The notes under the pieces: model-generated | What the model was told of the DNA's origin: nothing | Database searches by the model: none | What the model saw: only the letters and a program-made list of their open reading frames with translations | NCBI GenBank assembly: GCA_002793835.1 | Contig: PFDW01000063.1 | Span: 1 to 9,931, forward strand | DNA length: 9,931 bases | Reading direction: 5' to 3' | Source: Candidatus Portnoybacteria bacterium CG10_big_fil_rev_8_21_14_0_10_36_7 | Lineage (GTDB): Bacteria; Patescibacteriota; Minisyncoccia; Portnoybacterales; PFDW01 | Shown here: piece after piece, positions 1 to 6,312 of the stretch | How positions within the stretch are numbered: the first letter of the stretch is position 1 | Layout of the letters: each line of letters begins with the position of its first letter | Translations under genes and position numbers: made by a program

Positions 1-481
1 CAGCCGCCGACCCACCCGACGACCCACCAGGGACCTTGCTCAAATCACGTGGATTTTTTGTTGCCCCAAAAGCTGAATTTTCTGTTGAGGAACCCATGGC
101 AAATTCATCACAATTTGTCTTTCCTAAAATAATTGTATTAACACTTTCTAAAAACCTGATGACAGTCGCATCATACGGGGCTTTATAATTTTCCAGCATT
201 CTTGAGCCAGCCGTTGCACTAAATCCTTCCACCATAATATTATCTTTAATCCCCAATGGTATTCCACAAAGAGCATTACTGTCTCCTGCCAAAATCTTTT
301 CATCAGCTTTTTTAGATTGCTCTAGCGCACTTTCATTCATAGTTTTTAGAAAAGCCATAATTATTGAGTCCTTTTCTCCGATATTATCTAAATAAGCAGT
401 CGTTAATTCCACCGAACTAAGCTTTTTTTCATCAAGCAATTTACGAGCTTCAACAATTGTCAACTTACAGATATCATTCAT
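1..481 (-). CDS. gatA: Asp-tRNA(Asn)/Glu-tRNA(Gln) amidotransferase subunit A, N-terminal 160 residues (cut by window edge)
   Basis: GatA is the glutaminase/amidase subunit of GatCAB. It releases ammonia from glutamine, which is used to convert mischarged Glu-tRNA(Gln) or Asp-tRNA(Asn) to the correct aminoacyl-tRNA. The visible 160 residues carry the amidase-signature start: the GIPLGIKDN motif with the catalytic Lys at residue 79, the [16 protein letters not shown] block (about 124-139) and the glycine/serine loop [10 protein letters not shown] (151-160) with the cis-Ser at 154 or 155. The nucleophilic serine of the DTGGSIRQPA-type motif lies beyond the window. I chose the ATG at 481-479 because it overlaps the gatC TGA as ATGA, a usual coupling arrangement; a TTG six codons inside is a less likely alternative. 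An AAGG at 495-498 is 13 nt from the ATG, too far for a good SD, so translation probably depends on coupling to gatC. The family is about 480-490 aa, so roughly two thirds is missing. Identification is secure. Confidence 0.96.
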   Translation of the reverse strand, partial: MNDICKLTIVEARKLLDEKKLSSVELTTAYLDNIGEKDSIIMAFLKTMNESALEQSKKADEKILAGDSNALCGIPLGIKDNIMVEGFSATAGSRMLENYKAPYDATVIRFLESVNTIILGKTNCDEFAMGSSTENSAFGATKNPRDLSKVPGGSSGGSAA

Positions 482-777
482 AAAACTTTTTTTACCTTAA
501 TATGATTATTTTTTCTATCAGGCGCCAAACTCAGTAACTTCTCACGATTTTTCTTTTTTTCTTCAGGCGTCATCGCTCTTTGAACGTCATTGCGAGTTTC
601 ATCGACTAAACCAGTTATTTGAAAAGTTGGCTCAACACCTTCAATGTCCACCTCATTTAATTGCTCAACAAAATCTAAAACTGCCGACAAGTCCTTTTGG
701 TACTTATCAATCTCTTCCTCCCCCATGTTGAGCCTTGCTAATTTAGCAATTTTTTTTACTTCTTCTTTAGATAACAT
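478..777 (-). CDS. gatC: Asp-tRNA(Asn)/Glu-tRNA(Gln) amidotransferase subunit C
   Basis: GatC is the small subunit that wraps between GatA and GatB and stabilises the amidotransferase. The 99 residues match the usual family length. They show the N-terminal pattern of an [12 protein letters not shown] helix (5-16), a second helix with [16 protein letters not shown] (29-44), and the EGVEPT segment (46-51), followed by the extended [12 protein letters not shown] stretch that wraps GatA in this family. The charged, lysine-rich C-terminus (about 72-97) is typical. The ATG sits directly against the ligA TAA with no spacer and no evident SD, so it is probably translated by ribosomes finishing ligA. 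Its TGA overlaps the gatA ATG. Presence of gatC and gatA implies the organism makes Gln-tRNA and/or Asn-tRNA by the indirect route; gatB is expected after gatA, outside the window. Confidence 0.95.
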   Translation of the reverse strand: MLSKEEVKKIAKLARLNMGEEEIDKYQKDLSAVLDFVEQLNEVDIEGVEPTFQITGLVDETRNDVQRAMTPEEKKKNREKLLSLAPDRKNNHIKVKKVL

Positions 778-2796
778 TTATTTAATTAGTTTCAAAAATT
801 CATTTTCATTCAAAATTTTTATTCCTAATTTTTTAGCCAGGCTATATTTAGAGCCTGCGTTTTTACCTGCTATCACATAATCTGTTTTATTACTCACACT
901 CCCCGACACCTCCGCACCTGCGTCTCTTACTTTGGCCTTAGCATTATCACGTGTAATGGCCTCCAGCTCACCCGTGAATACAAAAGTTTTACCTTTAAAT
1001 TTGTTATTTTCTTTTCGCGGGCTTTCCTCTTCAACAACAACTCCGAGGTTAATTACTCTATCAATAAAATTCTTATTCTTTTTTTCTCCAAACCAGTTAG
1101 CAACGCTTTGGGCCGCCACAGGTCCGATGTCTTTTACACTTATTAAATCATCTTGTGACGCACTTTGCAATTTCTTAATGTTCTCAAATGATTTTGCTAA
1201 ATCAATTGCTGTTTCTTCACCTACGTGCACAATACCCAATGCATAAATAAACTTTGCTAAACTAATTTTCTTAGCTGATTCAATAGACTTAATTAAATTA
1301 CTGACTGATTTCTCCGCAAATCTTTCCAAAGGCGTAACATCTCCTTCCGTTAACTCAAATATATCAGATGCATCTTTAATTAAACCTTCGTCCAATAGTG
1401 CATCTATTTTCTGAGGACCTAACCCAACTATATTAAAAGCTTTTTTAGAAACAAAATGATATATCCTTTCTCGCAAAATTGCTCCGCAATTCTTGTTTGA
1501 GCATCTATGCGACACTTCCCAGTCTTTTCTAACTACCTTAGATGAGCAAACTGGACAATGAGCTGGCATATGAAATTTTTTTTCATACCCCGTTCGTAAA
1601 TTTGGAAAACTTTTTACAATATCCGGGATCACGTCTCCAGCGCGTTGTACAATCACCGTATCGCCAATTCTTACGTCTAGCCTATCAATTTCATCGTGAT
1701 TGTGTAAAGAAGCCCTGCTAATTGTAACCCCTCCCACTTTAACTGGATTTAAAATAGCCACTGGTGTCAACGCTCCAGTTCGGCCAACTTGAGGTACAAT
1801 ATCTAAAACTTTAGTTGTTGCTTCTTTACCTCTAAATTTAAATGCGACCGATGCCCGTGGAGCTTTACCTATAATACCTAGTTTTTTAAATAAGGTTCGG
1901 CTATTAACATTTATAACTACTCCGTCAATTTCAAATGGCAATTTTTCTCTATACTCATCTATTTTCTTCCAAACACTTATTACTTCTAAAATATTTTTTG
2001 CCAACTCGCCAACATCAGATTTAAAACCCAAAGACCTTAATAGCTCATGCTCCTGCTCATGAGTCTGTAAACCCAACTCGCTAGTTATCGCATAAGCCAT
2101 AAATTTAAGATTACGCGATCCTGCTACCGCGGGATCCAATTGTCTAATTGAGCCCGCCGCCGTATTCCTAGGATTAGCATAAATGGGCTCATTTTTTTTA
2201 TTTCGTTCTTTATTGATATTTTCAAAGTCTTTCTTTTCCATATAGATTTCTCCGCGCACCTCTATCTCCTGCTCTAAATCAATCATATTGATTGCGTTTA
2301 GTTTTTTGCTTAATTGTAATTTAAGCGGAACAGACTCAATCGTTTTTAAATTTTGTGTCACATCTTCCCCCACTTTACCGTCGCCTCGCGTTGCTCCTTT
2401 TATAAAAATACCCTGCTTATAAATCAAGGAAACCGCAAAGCCATCCATTTTATATTCACAAAAAAAATCAAATTTATCTGTTGGGGACAATTTTTCCATT
2501 CTGCTGTACCAATCAGTAACTTCAGCTTCATCAAATACATCGTTTAAGGAGAGCATCGGCACCTTGTGATTTATTTTTTTAAATTTAGCTAGTGGCTCCC
2601 CTCCTACTCTTTGACTTGGAGAATCTGATGTAATAAACTCTGGAAACTGTTGCTCCAAATTACTTAATTCGTGTTTAAGTGAGTCTAAAGCAAAATCAGA
2701 TATTTCCGCAGTATCTAACACATGATAAAGATAGCGGTGATGATTTATCACCTCTTTTAATTTATCTATTCTATTTTGAGCTTTATTTTTAGTCAT
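778..2796 (-). CDS. ligA: NAD+-dependent DNA ligase LigA
   Basis: This enzyme seals nicks in replication and repair using NAD+ as the adenylate donor. The 672 residues match full-length bacterial LigA. Domain Ia spans about 1-70 (HHRYLYHVLD, then DSPSQRVGGEPL). The adenylation domain spans about 71-320, with motif I CEYKMDG and nucleophile Lys116, the YANPRNTAAGSIRQLD block (206-221), motif IV FEIDGVVIN (288-296) and motif V AFKF with Lys320. An OB fold follows (about 325-405, with VGRTGALTPVA), then a four-Cys zinc finger (C414, C417, C432, C437), helix-hairpin-helix repeats (about 450-585) and a C-terminal BRCT domain (about 598-672). One oddity is that the domain Ia position equivalent to E. 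coli Tyr35 is Leu37, while the neighbouring Tyr24, His25, Asp34 and Asp38 are kept. The start is the ATG at 2796, matching the family N-terminus. There is no SD, and a possible promoter lies only 11 nt upstream. ligA is the first gene of a ligA-gatC-gatA unit separated from the pilus operon by a terminator. Confidence 0.98.
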   Translation of the reverse strand: MTKNKAQNRIDKLKEVINHHRYLYHVLDTAEISDFALDSLKHELSNLEQQFPEFITSDSPSQRVGGEPLAKFKKINHKVPMLSLNDVFDEAEVTDWYSRMEKLSPTDKFDFFCEYKMDGFAVSLIYKQGIFIKGATRGDGKVGEDVTQNLKTIESVPLKLQLSKKLNAINMIDLEQEIEVRGEIYMEKKDFENINKERNKKNEPIYANPRNTAAGSIRQLDPAVAGSRNLKFMAYAITSELGLQTHEQEHELLRSLGFKSDVGELAKNILEVISVWKKIDEYREKLPFEIDGVVINVNSRTLFKKLGIIGKAPRASVAFKFRGKEATTKVLDIVPQVGRTGALTPVAILNPVKVGGVTISRASLHNHDEIDRLDVRIGDTVIVQRAGDVIPDIVKSFPNLRTGYEKKFHMPAHCPVCSSKVVRKDWEVSHRCSNKNCGAILRERIYHFVSKKAFNIVGLGPQKIDALLDEGLIKDASDIFELTEGDVTPLERFAEKSVSNLIKSIESAKKISLAKFIYALGIVHVGEETAIDLAKSFENIKKLQSASQDDLISVKDIGPVAAQSVANWFGEKKNKNFIDRVINLGVVVEEESPRKENNKFKGKTFVFTGELEAITRDNAKAKVRDAGAEVSGSVSNKTDYVIAGKNAGSKYSLAKKLGIKILNENEFLKLIK

Positions 2797-2807
2797 AATC
2801 TATCTAA

Positions 2808-2836
2808 ATCATAGCTTAAATTCGACTAAATTACCA
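2808..2836 (-). promoter_or_regulatory. Candidate sigma70-type promoter for ligA-gatC-gatA (weak)
   Basis: On the minus strand a TATGAT (2808-2813, five of six matches to TATAAT) is preceded at 17 nt by TGGTAA (2831-2836, only three of six matches to TTGACA). It lies between the operon terminator and the ligA ATG, which is where a new promoter is needed. Transcription starting about 7 nt downstream would leave a leader of only 3-5 nt, consistent with the lack of an SD before ligA. The -35 match is poor and the region is AT-rich, so this is a suggestion only. Confidence 0.3.
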
Positions 2837-2851
2837 GCCATGCGTTTACTT

Positions 2852-2874
2852 AAAAAACCGCCTTAGAGCGGTTT
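2852..2874 (-). terminator. Intrinsic terminator ending the type IV pilus operon
   Basis: Read on the minus strand, AAACCGC (2874-2868), loop TCTAAG, then GCGGTTT (2861-2855) forms a perfect 7-bp stem. The downstream arm runs into six consecutive T residues (2857-2852). This is a textbook rho-independent terminator, 23 nt after the pilX stop and about 55 nt before the ligA ATG. On the plus strand the downstream side is TTTAAAA, so it would be weak in that direction, where no gene needs it. Confidence 0.88.
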
Positions 2875-2896
2875 AAAATCTAGCAAAATTTTCCAC

Positions 2897-3337
2897 TTAA
2901 GGCTGTGGTTCAATGAAAGACTGCTGAATAGACCTAAACGCCTTTTTATATGCGCCATGACTTTCAATTACAAAAATATCCGAAATTACATTACTTGATG
3001 ATAGCTCTTGATACCTTGTATTGTCATAAGTTCTAATACAATAAGTGCCGTAAGTTAATATCTCGGACTCATCGTCCCCACAAAACTTAATACCGTCACC
3101 AGATAAAGGACTGTCATCTGGTCCGAGATAAAAAGTATACAATGCTCGCTCCATCCCAGTTTCTGCATCGTAAAGAGCGATTAATGATTCCTCGGTATTT
3201 TTAGACAATGATACCTGAGTAATTATTAAACTAGCTATTCCCAAGCCGATAATTAAAGCAATTCCCAAAACCATTGTGGCCGTAAGAATCAAAACGCTTC
3301 CTTTTTGAGATATTAAAATTTTATTTATATATTTCAT
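2897..3337 (-). CDS. pilX: PilX/GspK-like minor pilin
   Basis: A 146-residue pilin-like protein, probably at the pilus tip or in assembly priming. A short basic leader ends at Gly13 (SQKG then SVLIL), followed by a long hydrophobic helix (about 15-41). The AETGMERAL segment (58-66) resembles the AExGxxxAL motif that follows the N-terminal helix in PilX and GspK families. Mature position 5 is Leu18 rather than Glu, as in GspK-type apex subunits, which lack Glu5. Two cysteines, 86 and 100, lie in the predicted exported part. The length is short for GspK (about 300 aa) and near that of PilX. It is the last gene of the pilus operon, 7 nt after pilW and just before the terminator. No SD is visible, so translation is probably coupled to pilW. 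The family call rests on the N-terminal region and position; the C-terminal half is unrecognised. Confidence 0.72.
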   Translation of the reverse strand: MKYINKILISQKGSVLILTATMVLGIALIIGLGIASLIITQVSLSKNTEESLIALYDAETGMERALYTFYLGPDDSPLSGDGIKFCGDDESEILTYGTYCIRTYDNTRYQELSSSNVISDIFVIESHGAYKKAFRSIQQSFIEPQP

Positions 3338-3344
3338 ATTAAAA

Positions 3345-3911
3345 TTATGGCGGACAATTAATGTCTTTTCCGCTAAATCTTGAGGTCACAGTAGATTTAA
3401 TAGTTAAGTCTTGTGTTTCTTCTTCGATTTTTGTTCCTTGATAGCTAAACACTAGTTTGAAATCTACTTTTTTTAATGAATAATCAATATCTGTGAAACC
3501 ACTAAGGTCTATTATTGGTGCCGTCACCGAAACGTTGTCGGTCGTCATTTTTAGTGTGGTCCCATTTTTCCTTAAAAAAAGCTTATTATCGTTAAGATAA
3601 TACTCTAGAGTAGCCGACACGTTAGCCCCATCGGGCGCACAAATTTTTAGTGGATTATCTAAACTAAAAAAAATACTGTCAGACAATTTATGCATAAGAG
3701 AACCGGTTCTGATATTTTTACTTAAAGACTCGTATATAAATCTCGAATTTTCTTGAAGTGTTTGGATTGCAAAAGCCTTACGTTGAGTTTTGAGAACCGC
3801 TAAAAAAATATTAGTTAAAGCTGTCATAAACAAACCAAAAATTGTAAGCACCACCATTAGCTCAACTAAAGTTACGCCTAGACTATGTTTTTTTCTAAAA
3901 ATAAAACTCAT
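3345..3911 (-). CDS. pilW: PilW/GspJ-like minor pilin
   Basis: A 188-residue prepilin. The leader MSFIFRKKHSLG is cleaved after Gly12, giving a mature N-terminus VTLVELMVV with Glu at mature position 5 (Glu17). A hydrophobic helix runs to about residue 40 and continues as the amphipathic KTQRKAFAIQTLQENSRF region typical of PilW/GspJ. The rest looks beta-rich, with two cysteines at 91 and 186, the latter three residues from the end. An upstream in-frame start at 3995 exists, but I reject it. It would put 28 non-leader residues before the prepilin signal and overlap pilV by 88 nt. The ATG at 3911 gives the usual ATGA overlap with the pilV stop. The third of four minor pilins, it corresponds in order to GspJ. 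No SD is visible, so coupling to pilV is likely. The exact subfamily is inferred from order and N-terminus. Confidence 0.75.
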   Translation of the reverse strand: MSFIFRKKHSLGVTLVELMVVLTIFGLFMTALTNIFLAVLKTQRKAFAIQTLQENSRFIYESLSKNIRTGSLMHKLSDSIFFSLDNPLKICAPDGANVSATLEYYLNDNKLFLRKNGTTLKMTTDNVSVTAPIIDLSGFTDIDYSLKKVDFKLVFSYQGTKIEEETQDLTIKSTVTSRFSGKDINCPP

Positions 3912-4411
3912 AACGCTGATATATAATTCGTTAAAATATAAGGTATGGGGCTCGAACTCGACCCCAATGAATATGCTTTGTTTTTCCAGCTCCACTCTAC
4001 ATAAACATTAACTTTCATCGTGCTAAATTCGACCGTTGCTGTGCAATCGCCTTCGGAACCATCAGCATCAATTATACTCACCAACTCTCTATGCACTGTA
4101 TATTTTACATTACTAATTGTTATAACATCGTCCAAAACGTCACCATCTGCGCACATATAATATGCCCAATGATTTGTGTCAATCTCCCCACGACGAGCAT
4201 CATGAGAAGGCTTACTAATCCACTGGTAATCCCTCCAGTATCTCATTGTTTCAAACTGTTGTTGCACTAAGGCAACTGCTTGGAGACGATTTTTAGCAAT
4301 TTGTGGTTGAGAAATTACAAAATTTGCTAAAGATATCACGCCTAATAAACCAATCGTTATTAGTGAAACTACCGCAATCGCTTCTATCAATGTAAAACCT
4401 TTGTTTTTCAT
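3908..4411 (-). CDS. pilV: PilV/GspI-like minor pilin
   Basis: A 167-residue prepilin with a very short leader, MKNKG, cleaved before FTLIEAIAVVSL; mature Glu5 is Glu10. The hydrophobic helix runs to about residue 33. The following NRLQAVALVQQQFETMRYWRD stretch (41-61) resembles the AxxLAxxxxExxR region of PilV/GspI proteins, where the helix continues into the head. The head has two cysteines (87 and 123) in acidic turns (CADGD and DADGSEGDC) and a tryptophan-containing strand near 138-142. A GGAG SD at 4419-4422, 7 nt before the ATG, supports this start. It follows the fimT-like gene by 17 nt and overlaps the next gene by 4 nt. It probably acts in the tip or priming complex with its neighbours; this is inferred from order and family resemblance. 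Confidence 0.77.
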   Translation of the reverse strand: MKNKGFTLIEAIAVVSLITIGLLGVISLANFVISQPQIAKNRLQAVALVQQQFETMRYWRDYQWISKPSHDARRGEIDTNHWAYYMCADGDVLDDVITISNVKYTVHRELVSIIDADGSEGDCTATVEFSTMKVNVYVEWSWKNKAYSLGSSSSPIPYILTNYISAL

Positions 4412-4418
4412 AAACTTA

Positions 4419-4422
4419 CTCC
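4419..4422 (-). promoter_or_regulatory. Shine-Dalgarno site for pilV
   Basis: GGAG on the minus strand, 7 nt upstream of the ATG at 4411. Most genes of this operon lack an SD, so this one marks independent initiation on the minor pilin genes after the 17-nt gap that follows fimT. Confidence 0.65.
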
Positions 4423-4428
4423 ACGAAT

Positions 4429-4986
4429 TTAATTTTTATCAATTTCCACCAAACCATTTGAATAAATAATAACTGAATTAGTAATGCTTGCGTTATTTTT
4501 AATTACCAGCGGTATTTGAATATGACTCTCATCACTCAAAGGAGTAAAACTGCCCGTGTCCATGTAGCCATCAGCATCTTCATTGAACTCCCCCGGGCTA
4601 GCAAATGGAACTTCAAACCCGATATTAAGTGGGGTCGCAATATCAATATTAAAGAAAATATTTAACGGCAACGACACCTCTTTAATTGTTGTCTTCGCGC
4701 CATTTTCATTAAATGCATTAATAGAATATGAATTACCCACTGGATCTTCGATAGAAATCGCATAATAATTTTTTGGCGAGCTACTAATGTATTTCACATT
4801 TAATGAATAGTTCTGGGCAACTCGAATATCAGCCATTAAGCGTTGCGTTGCTTGCATTAGATTATAAATCTTTCTGCCTTTACTCAAATTAGTTCCAGCA
4901 ATAGTCGAAACTAGTGTAATAATAAAAATAACTACCATCAGCTCAACCAAGGTAAACCCTAAATAATTTTTAAAAAATCGCTTCAT
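4429..4986 (-). CDS. fimT: FimT/GspH-like minor pilin
   Basis: A 185-residue prepilin with leader MKRFFKNYLG and mature start FTLVELMVVIFIITLVSTIA; mature Glu5 is Glu15. A region rich in Gln, Arg and Ala (about 45-60, QATQRLMADIRVAQNYSL) follows the hydrophobic helix, as in GspH/FimT proteins, where it reads like ARxxLxxdlrxAr. The C-terminal half ends in NSVIIYSNGLVEI, a strand like that of GspH families. There are no cysteines, unlike the other four pilins here. An acidic EDADGYMD loop (136-143) resembles a calcium-binding loop. The in-frame start at 5010 is rejected. The ATG at 4986 gives a normal leader and an ATGA overlap with the pilD stop. No SD is present, so coupling to pilD is likely. 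As first of the four minor pilins it occupies the GspH position. Confidence 0.76.
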   Translation of the reverse strand: MKRFFKNYLGFTLVELMVVIFIITLVSTIAGTNLSKGRKIYNLMQATQRLMADIRVAQNYSLNVKYISSSPKNYYAISIEDPVGNSYSINAFNENGAKTTIKEVSLPLNIFFNIDIATPLNIGFEVPFASPGEFNEDADGYMDTGSFTPLSDESHIQIPLVIKNNASITNSVIIYSNGLVEIDKN

Positions 4987-5780
4987 AAATACAAAATATT
5001 CAAATACCAATTAATTAACTGGGCGCTAAAAAATATAGCTATAAAAGTGCTTATCACTAAAAATGGCCCAAATGGCATCTGGCTCTTCATGCCTTTTTTC
5101 TTAACCATTATTAATATTATACCGCAAATTGCACCAATAAAAAAAGCTAAAAACATTGCCACCAACACTTTTTGCCAACCCAATAGTAGCCCTAGAAATA
5201 ACCCCAGCTTAACGTCGCCCCAACCCATCCAGCGTTCGCGTGATATAACTACTAAAGCGAAGAAGAAGCCAGCGCAAATTAAAGTTCCAAGCAGTGCTTG
5301 AAGAATACCCCCCGACAAAGTAATTTTTCCAAAGAAACTTGCTATTAAAGTTACACCAACGCCTAGTACAACCAAGATATCTGGAACTTCTAAATGCTTA
5401 AAATCATAAACAAAAATAACTACTAGAAGTGAAGACGCAATCCACAAATAAATTGTTTGCGCAAGGCTCATTATAGACTCATCTACAAAAAAGAAGTTTG
5501 CAATAATAAAAAACAAAAAACCGACTGCCAGCTCCACTATCGGATACTGCCAGCTGATTGGTTTTTTGCAATAACGACACTTACCTTTTATTAAGACAAA
5601 ACTAACTACAGGAATTAAATCTAGCCAGCCAAGAGTCGTTTTGCATTGAGAACAGAATGAACGCCCTTTAAATACCGACTTGTCTATTTCCAATCGGTAG
5701 ATAAGGACGTTCAAAAAACTGCCGACAGATAAACCAAGCAAAAAAATTATTATTGCAGTAAACCCATCAATGAATATCAT
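4983..5780 (-). CDS. pilD: Type IV prepilin peptidase / N-methyltransferase PilD (A24 family)
   Basis: An integral membrane aspartic protease that removes the leader from prepilins on the cytoplasmic face and usually also methylates the new N-terminus. The 265 residues show the first helix with GLSVGSFLNVLIYRL (16-30), a cytoplasmic zinc-type loop with CxxC pairs C43/C46 and C68/C71, and the NVLIYR and ISWQYPIVEL (76-84) segments of the methyltransferase-bearing long form. The two catalytic aspartates are D126 in VYDFKHLEVPD and D189 in the GWGD (GxGD) motif. About eight hydrophobic segments are visible. The ATG at 5780 shares its A with the TAA of the pilin gene (TAATG), with an AGGA SD 8 nt upstream. 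Its substrates are encoded on both sides: the pilin upstream and four minor pilins downstream. Identification is secure. Confidence 0.96.
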   Translation of the reverse strand: MIFIDGFTAIIIFLLGLSVGSFLNVLIYRLEIDKSVFKGRSFCSQCKTTLGWLDLIPVVSFVLIKGKCRYCKKPISWQYPIVELAVGFLFFIIANFFFVDESIMSLAQTIYLWIASSLLVVIFVYDFKHLEVPDILVVLGVGVTLIASFFGKITLSGGILQALLGTLICAGFFFALVVISRERWMGWGDVKLGLFLGLLLGWQKVLVAMFLAFFIGAICGIILIMVKKKGMKSQMPFGPFLVISTFIAIFFSAQLINWYLNILYL

Positions 5781-6292
5781 TATTTTATTCCTAAATCATA
5801 GATACCACTTTTTGGTGGTGTGGTATCGTCACCATTTGTCCCGTCGCTGGAAGAGTTAGAAGTACCACAATCAACAGCATTCCAGGTACCCCAATCTACA
5901 CCATCAAAACTATTTATATCAGCGTCAGTATCTAACCCAGCATTATCAACATTTTCTAAAGTAGCCGCGATGTGATAAACGTGCGGTGCATTAGAAAAAT
6001 TGCAATAACTATAACTATAGGCACCACCCGTCGCAGGATCAACTGGTATGACTTGTAAATACTTTGGCCTTAAAACAGCAAGAGTCGTATCGGTTGGATA
6101 TGACTGAGCATTATCATCGGCATACAATTCCAACCCTAATCTTATTTGATCTAAATTGGTAATTCTTTGTACGTCTCGAGCTTTGACTCTAGCTGTATTT
6201 ACAGCAAAAATCACAATGCCCGCTAAAATTACGATGATAGCAATTACCACCAATAATTCTATTAAAGTAAAACCTTTATTTTGTTTTTTCAA
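5780..6292 (-). CDS. GspG/PilA-like type IV pilin, probable major subunit
   Basis: A 170-residue prepilin with leader MKKQNKG and mature start FTLIELLVVIAIIVILAGIV; mature Glu5 is Glu12. After the hydrophobic helix comes the ARVKARDVQRITNLDQIRLGLELYADDN segment typical of GspG-like pilins, then YPTD and a PKYLQVIPVDPATG segment (76-89). The head holds two cysteines (97 and 142), an acidic DTDADINSFDG stretch (121-131) and a Ser/Asn/Gly/Asp-rich tail ending PPKSGIYDLGIK. The start is a TTG chosen because a near-perfect SD (AGGGGGTGA) lies 6 nt upstream and the leader length is right. The strongest SD among the pilin genes and the position between the motor genes and the peptidase suggest the major pilin, though this is inference. 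The stop shares one base with the pilD start. A family gene symbol such as pilA would be reasonable but is not proven. Confidence 0.88.
   Translation of the reverse strand: MKKQNKGFTLIELLVVIAIIVILAGIVIFAVNTARVKARDVQRITNLDQIRLGLELYADDNAQSYPTDTTLAVLRPKYLQVIPVDPATGGAYSYSYCNFSNAPHVYHIAATLENVDNAGLDTDADINSFDGVDWGTWNAVDCGTSNSSSDGTNGDDTTPPKSGIYDLGIK
5789..5792 (-). promoter_or_regulatory. Shine-Dalgarno site for pilD
   Basis: AGGA on the minus strand, 8 nt upstream of the pilD ATG and inside the last codons of the pilin gene. It is exposed just downstream of the hairpin at 5801-5827, so hairpin formation would not mask it directly. Confidence 0.5.
5801..5827 (-). repeat. Perfect 8-bp inverted repeat (mRNA hairpin) at the 3' end of the pilin gene
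   Basis: On the minus strand GATACCAC, an 11-nt loop, then GTGGTATC form a perfect 8-bp stem within the last codons of the pilin gene (DDTTPPKSGI), 20 nt upstream of the pilD ATG. No T-run follows, so it is not a terminator. It could protect the 3' end of a processed pilin transcript or tune readthrough to pilD. It may also be a by-product of the coding sequence. Confidence 0.5.
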
Positions 6293-6312
6293 TTTATTTC
6301 ACCCCCTCTCAT
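6289..6312 (-). other. Possible 7-codon micro-ORF bridging pilC and the pilin gene
   Basis: Between pilC and the pilin gene an ATG (6312-6310) shares one base with the pilC TAA. It reads seven codons (MRGGEIN) to a TGA (6291-6289) that overlaps the pilin TTG start as TTGA. A perfect AGGAGG lies 6 nt before this ATG, at 6319-6324 inside the pilC 3' end. The arrangement would carry ribosomes from pilC onto the pilin start by two successive overlaps. It may be chance, since the pilin has its own SD in the same stretch. Confidence 0.3.
6299..6307 (-). promoter_or_regulatory. Strong Shine-Dalgarno site deciding the TTG start of the pilin gene
   Basis: AGGGGGTGA on the minus strand differs by one base from AGGAGGTGA, the full complement of the 16S rRNA tail, and sits 6 nt before the TTG at 6292. 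It fixes that start and is stronger than the other annotated SDs of pilus genes in this window. Confidence 0.82.

Noticed and set aside
644..1246. Plus-strand open frames opposite gatC and ligA
   Set aside because: They lie opposite conserved coding sequence with intact family motifs and show no start signals or protein features of their own.
3584..3600. Small AT-rich inverted repeat inside the pilW-like gene
   Set aside because: A 6-bp stem of mainly A and T in AT-rich coding sequence is expected by chance and lies at no boundary.
3912..3995. N-terminal extension of the pilW-like gene to an upstream start
   Set aside because: The prepilin leader begins at the ATG at 3911, which overlaps the pilV stop as ATGA; the extra 28 residues come from the pilV coding region in another frame.
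4987..5010. Upstream start for the fimT-like gene
   Set aside because: The ATG at 4986 gives a normal basic prepilin leader and an ATGA overlap with pilD; the upstream eight residues lie in pilD coding sequence.
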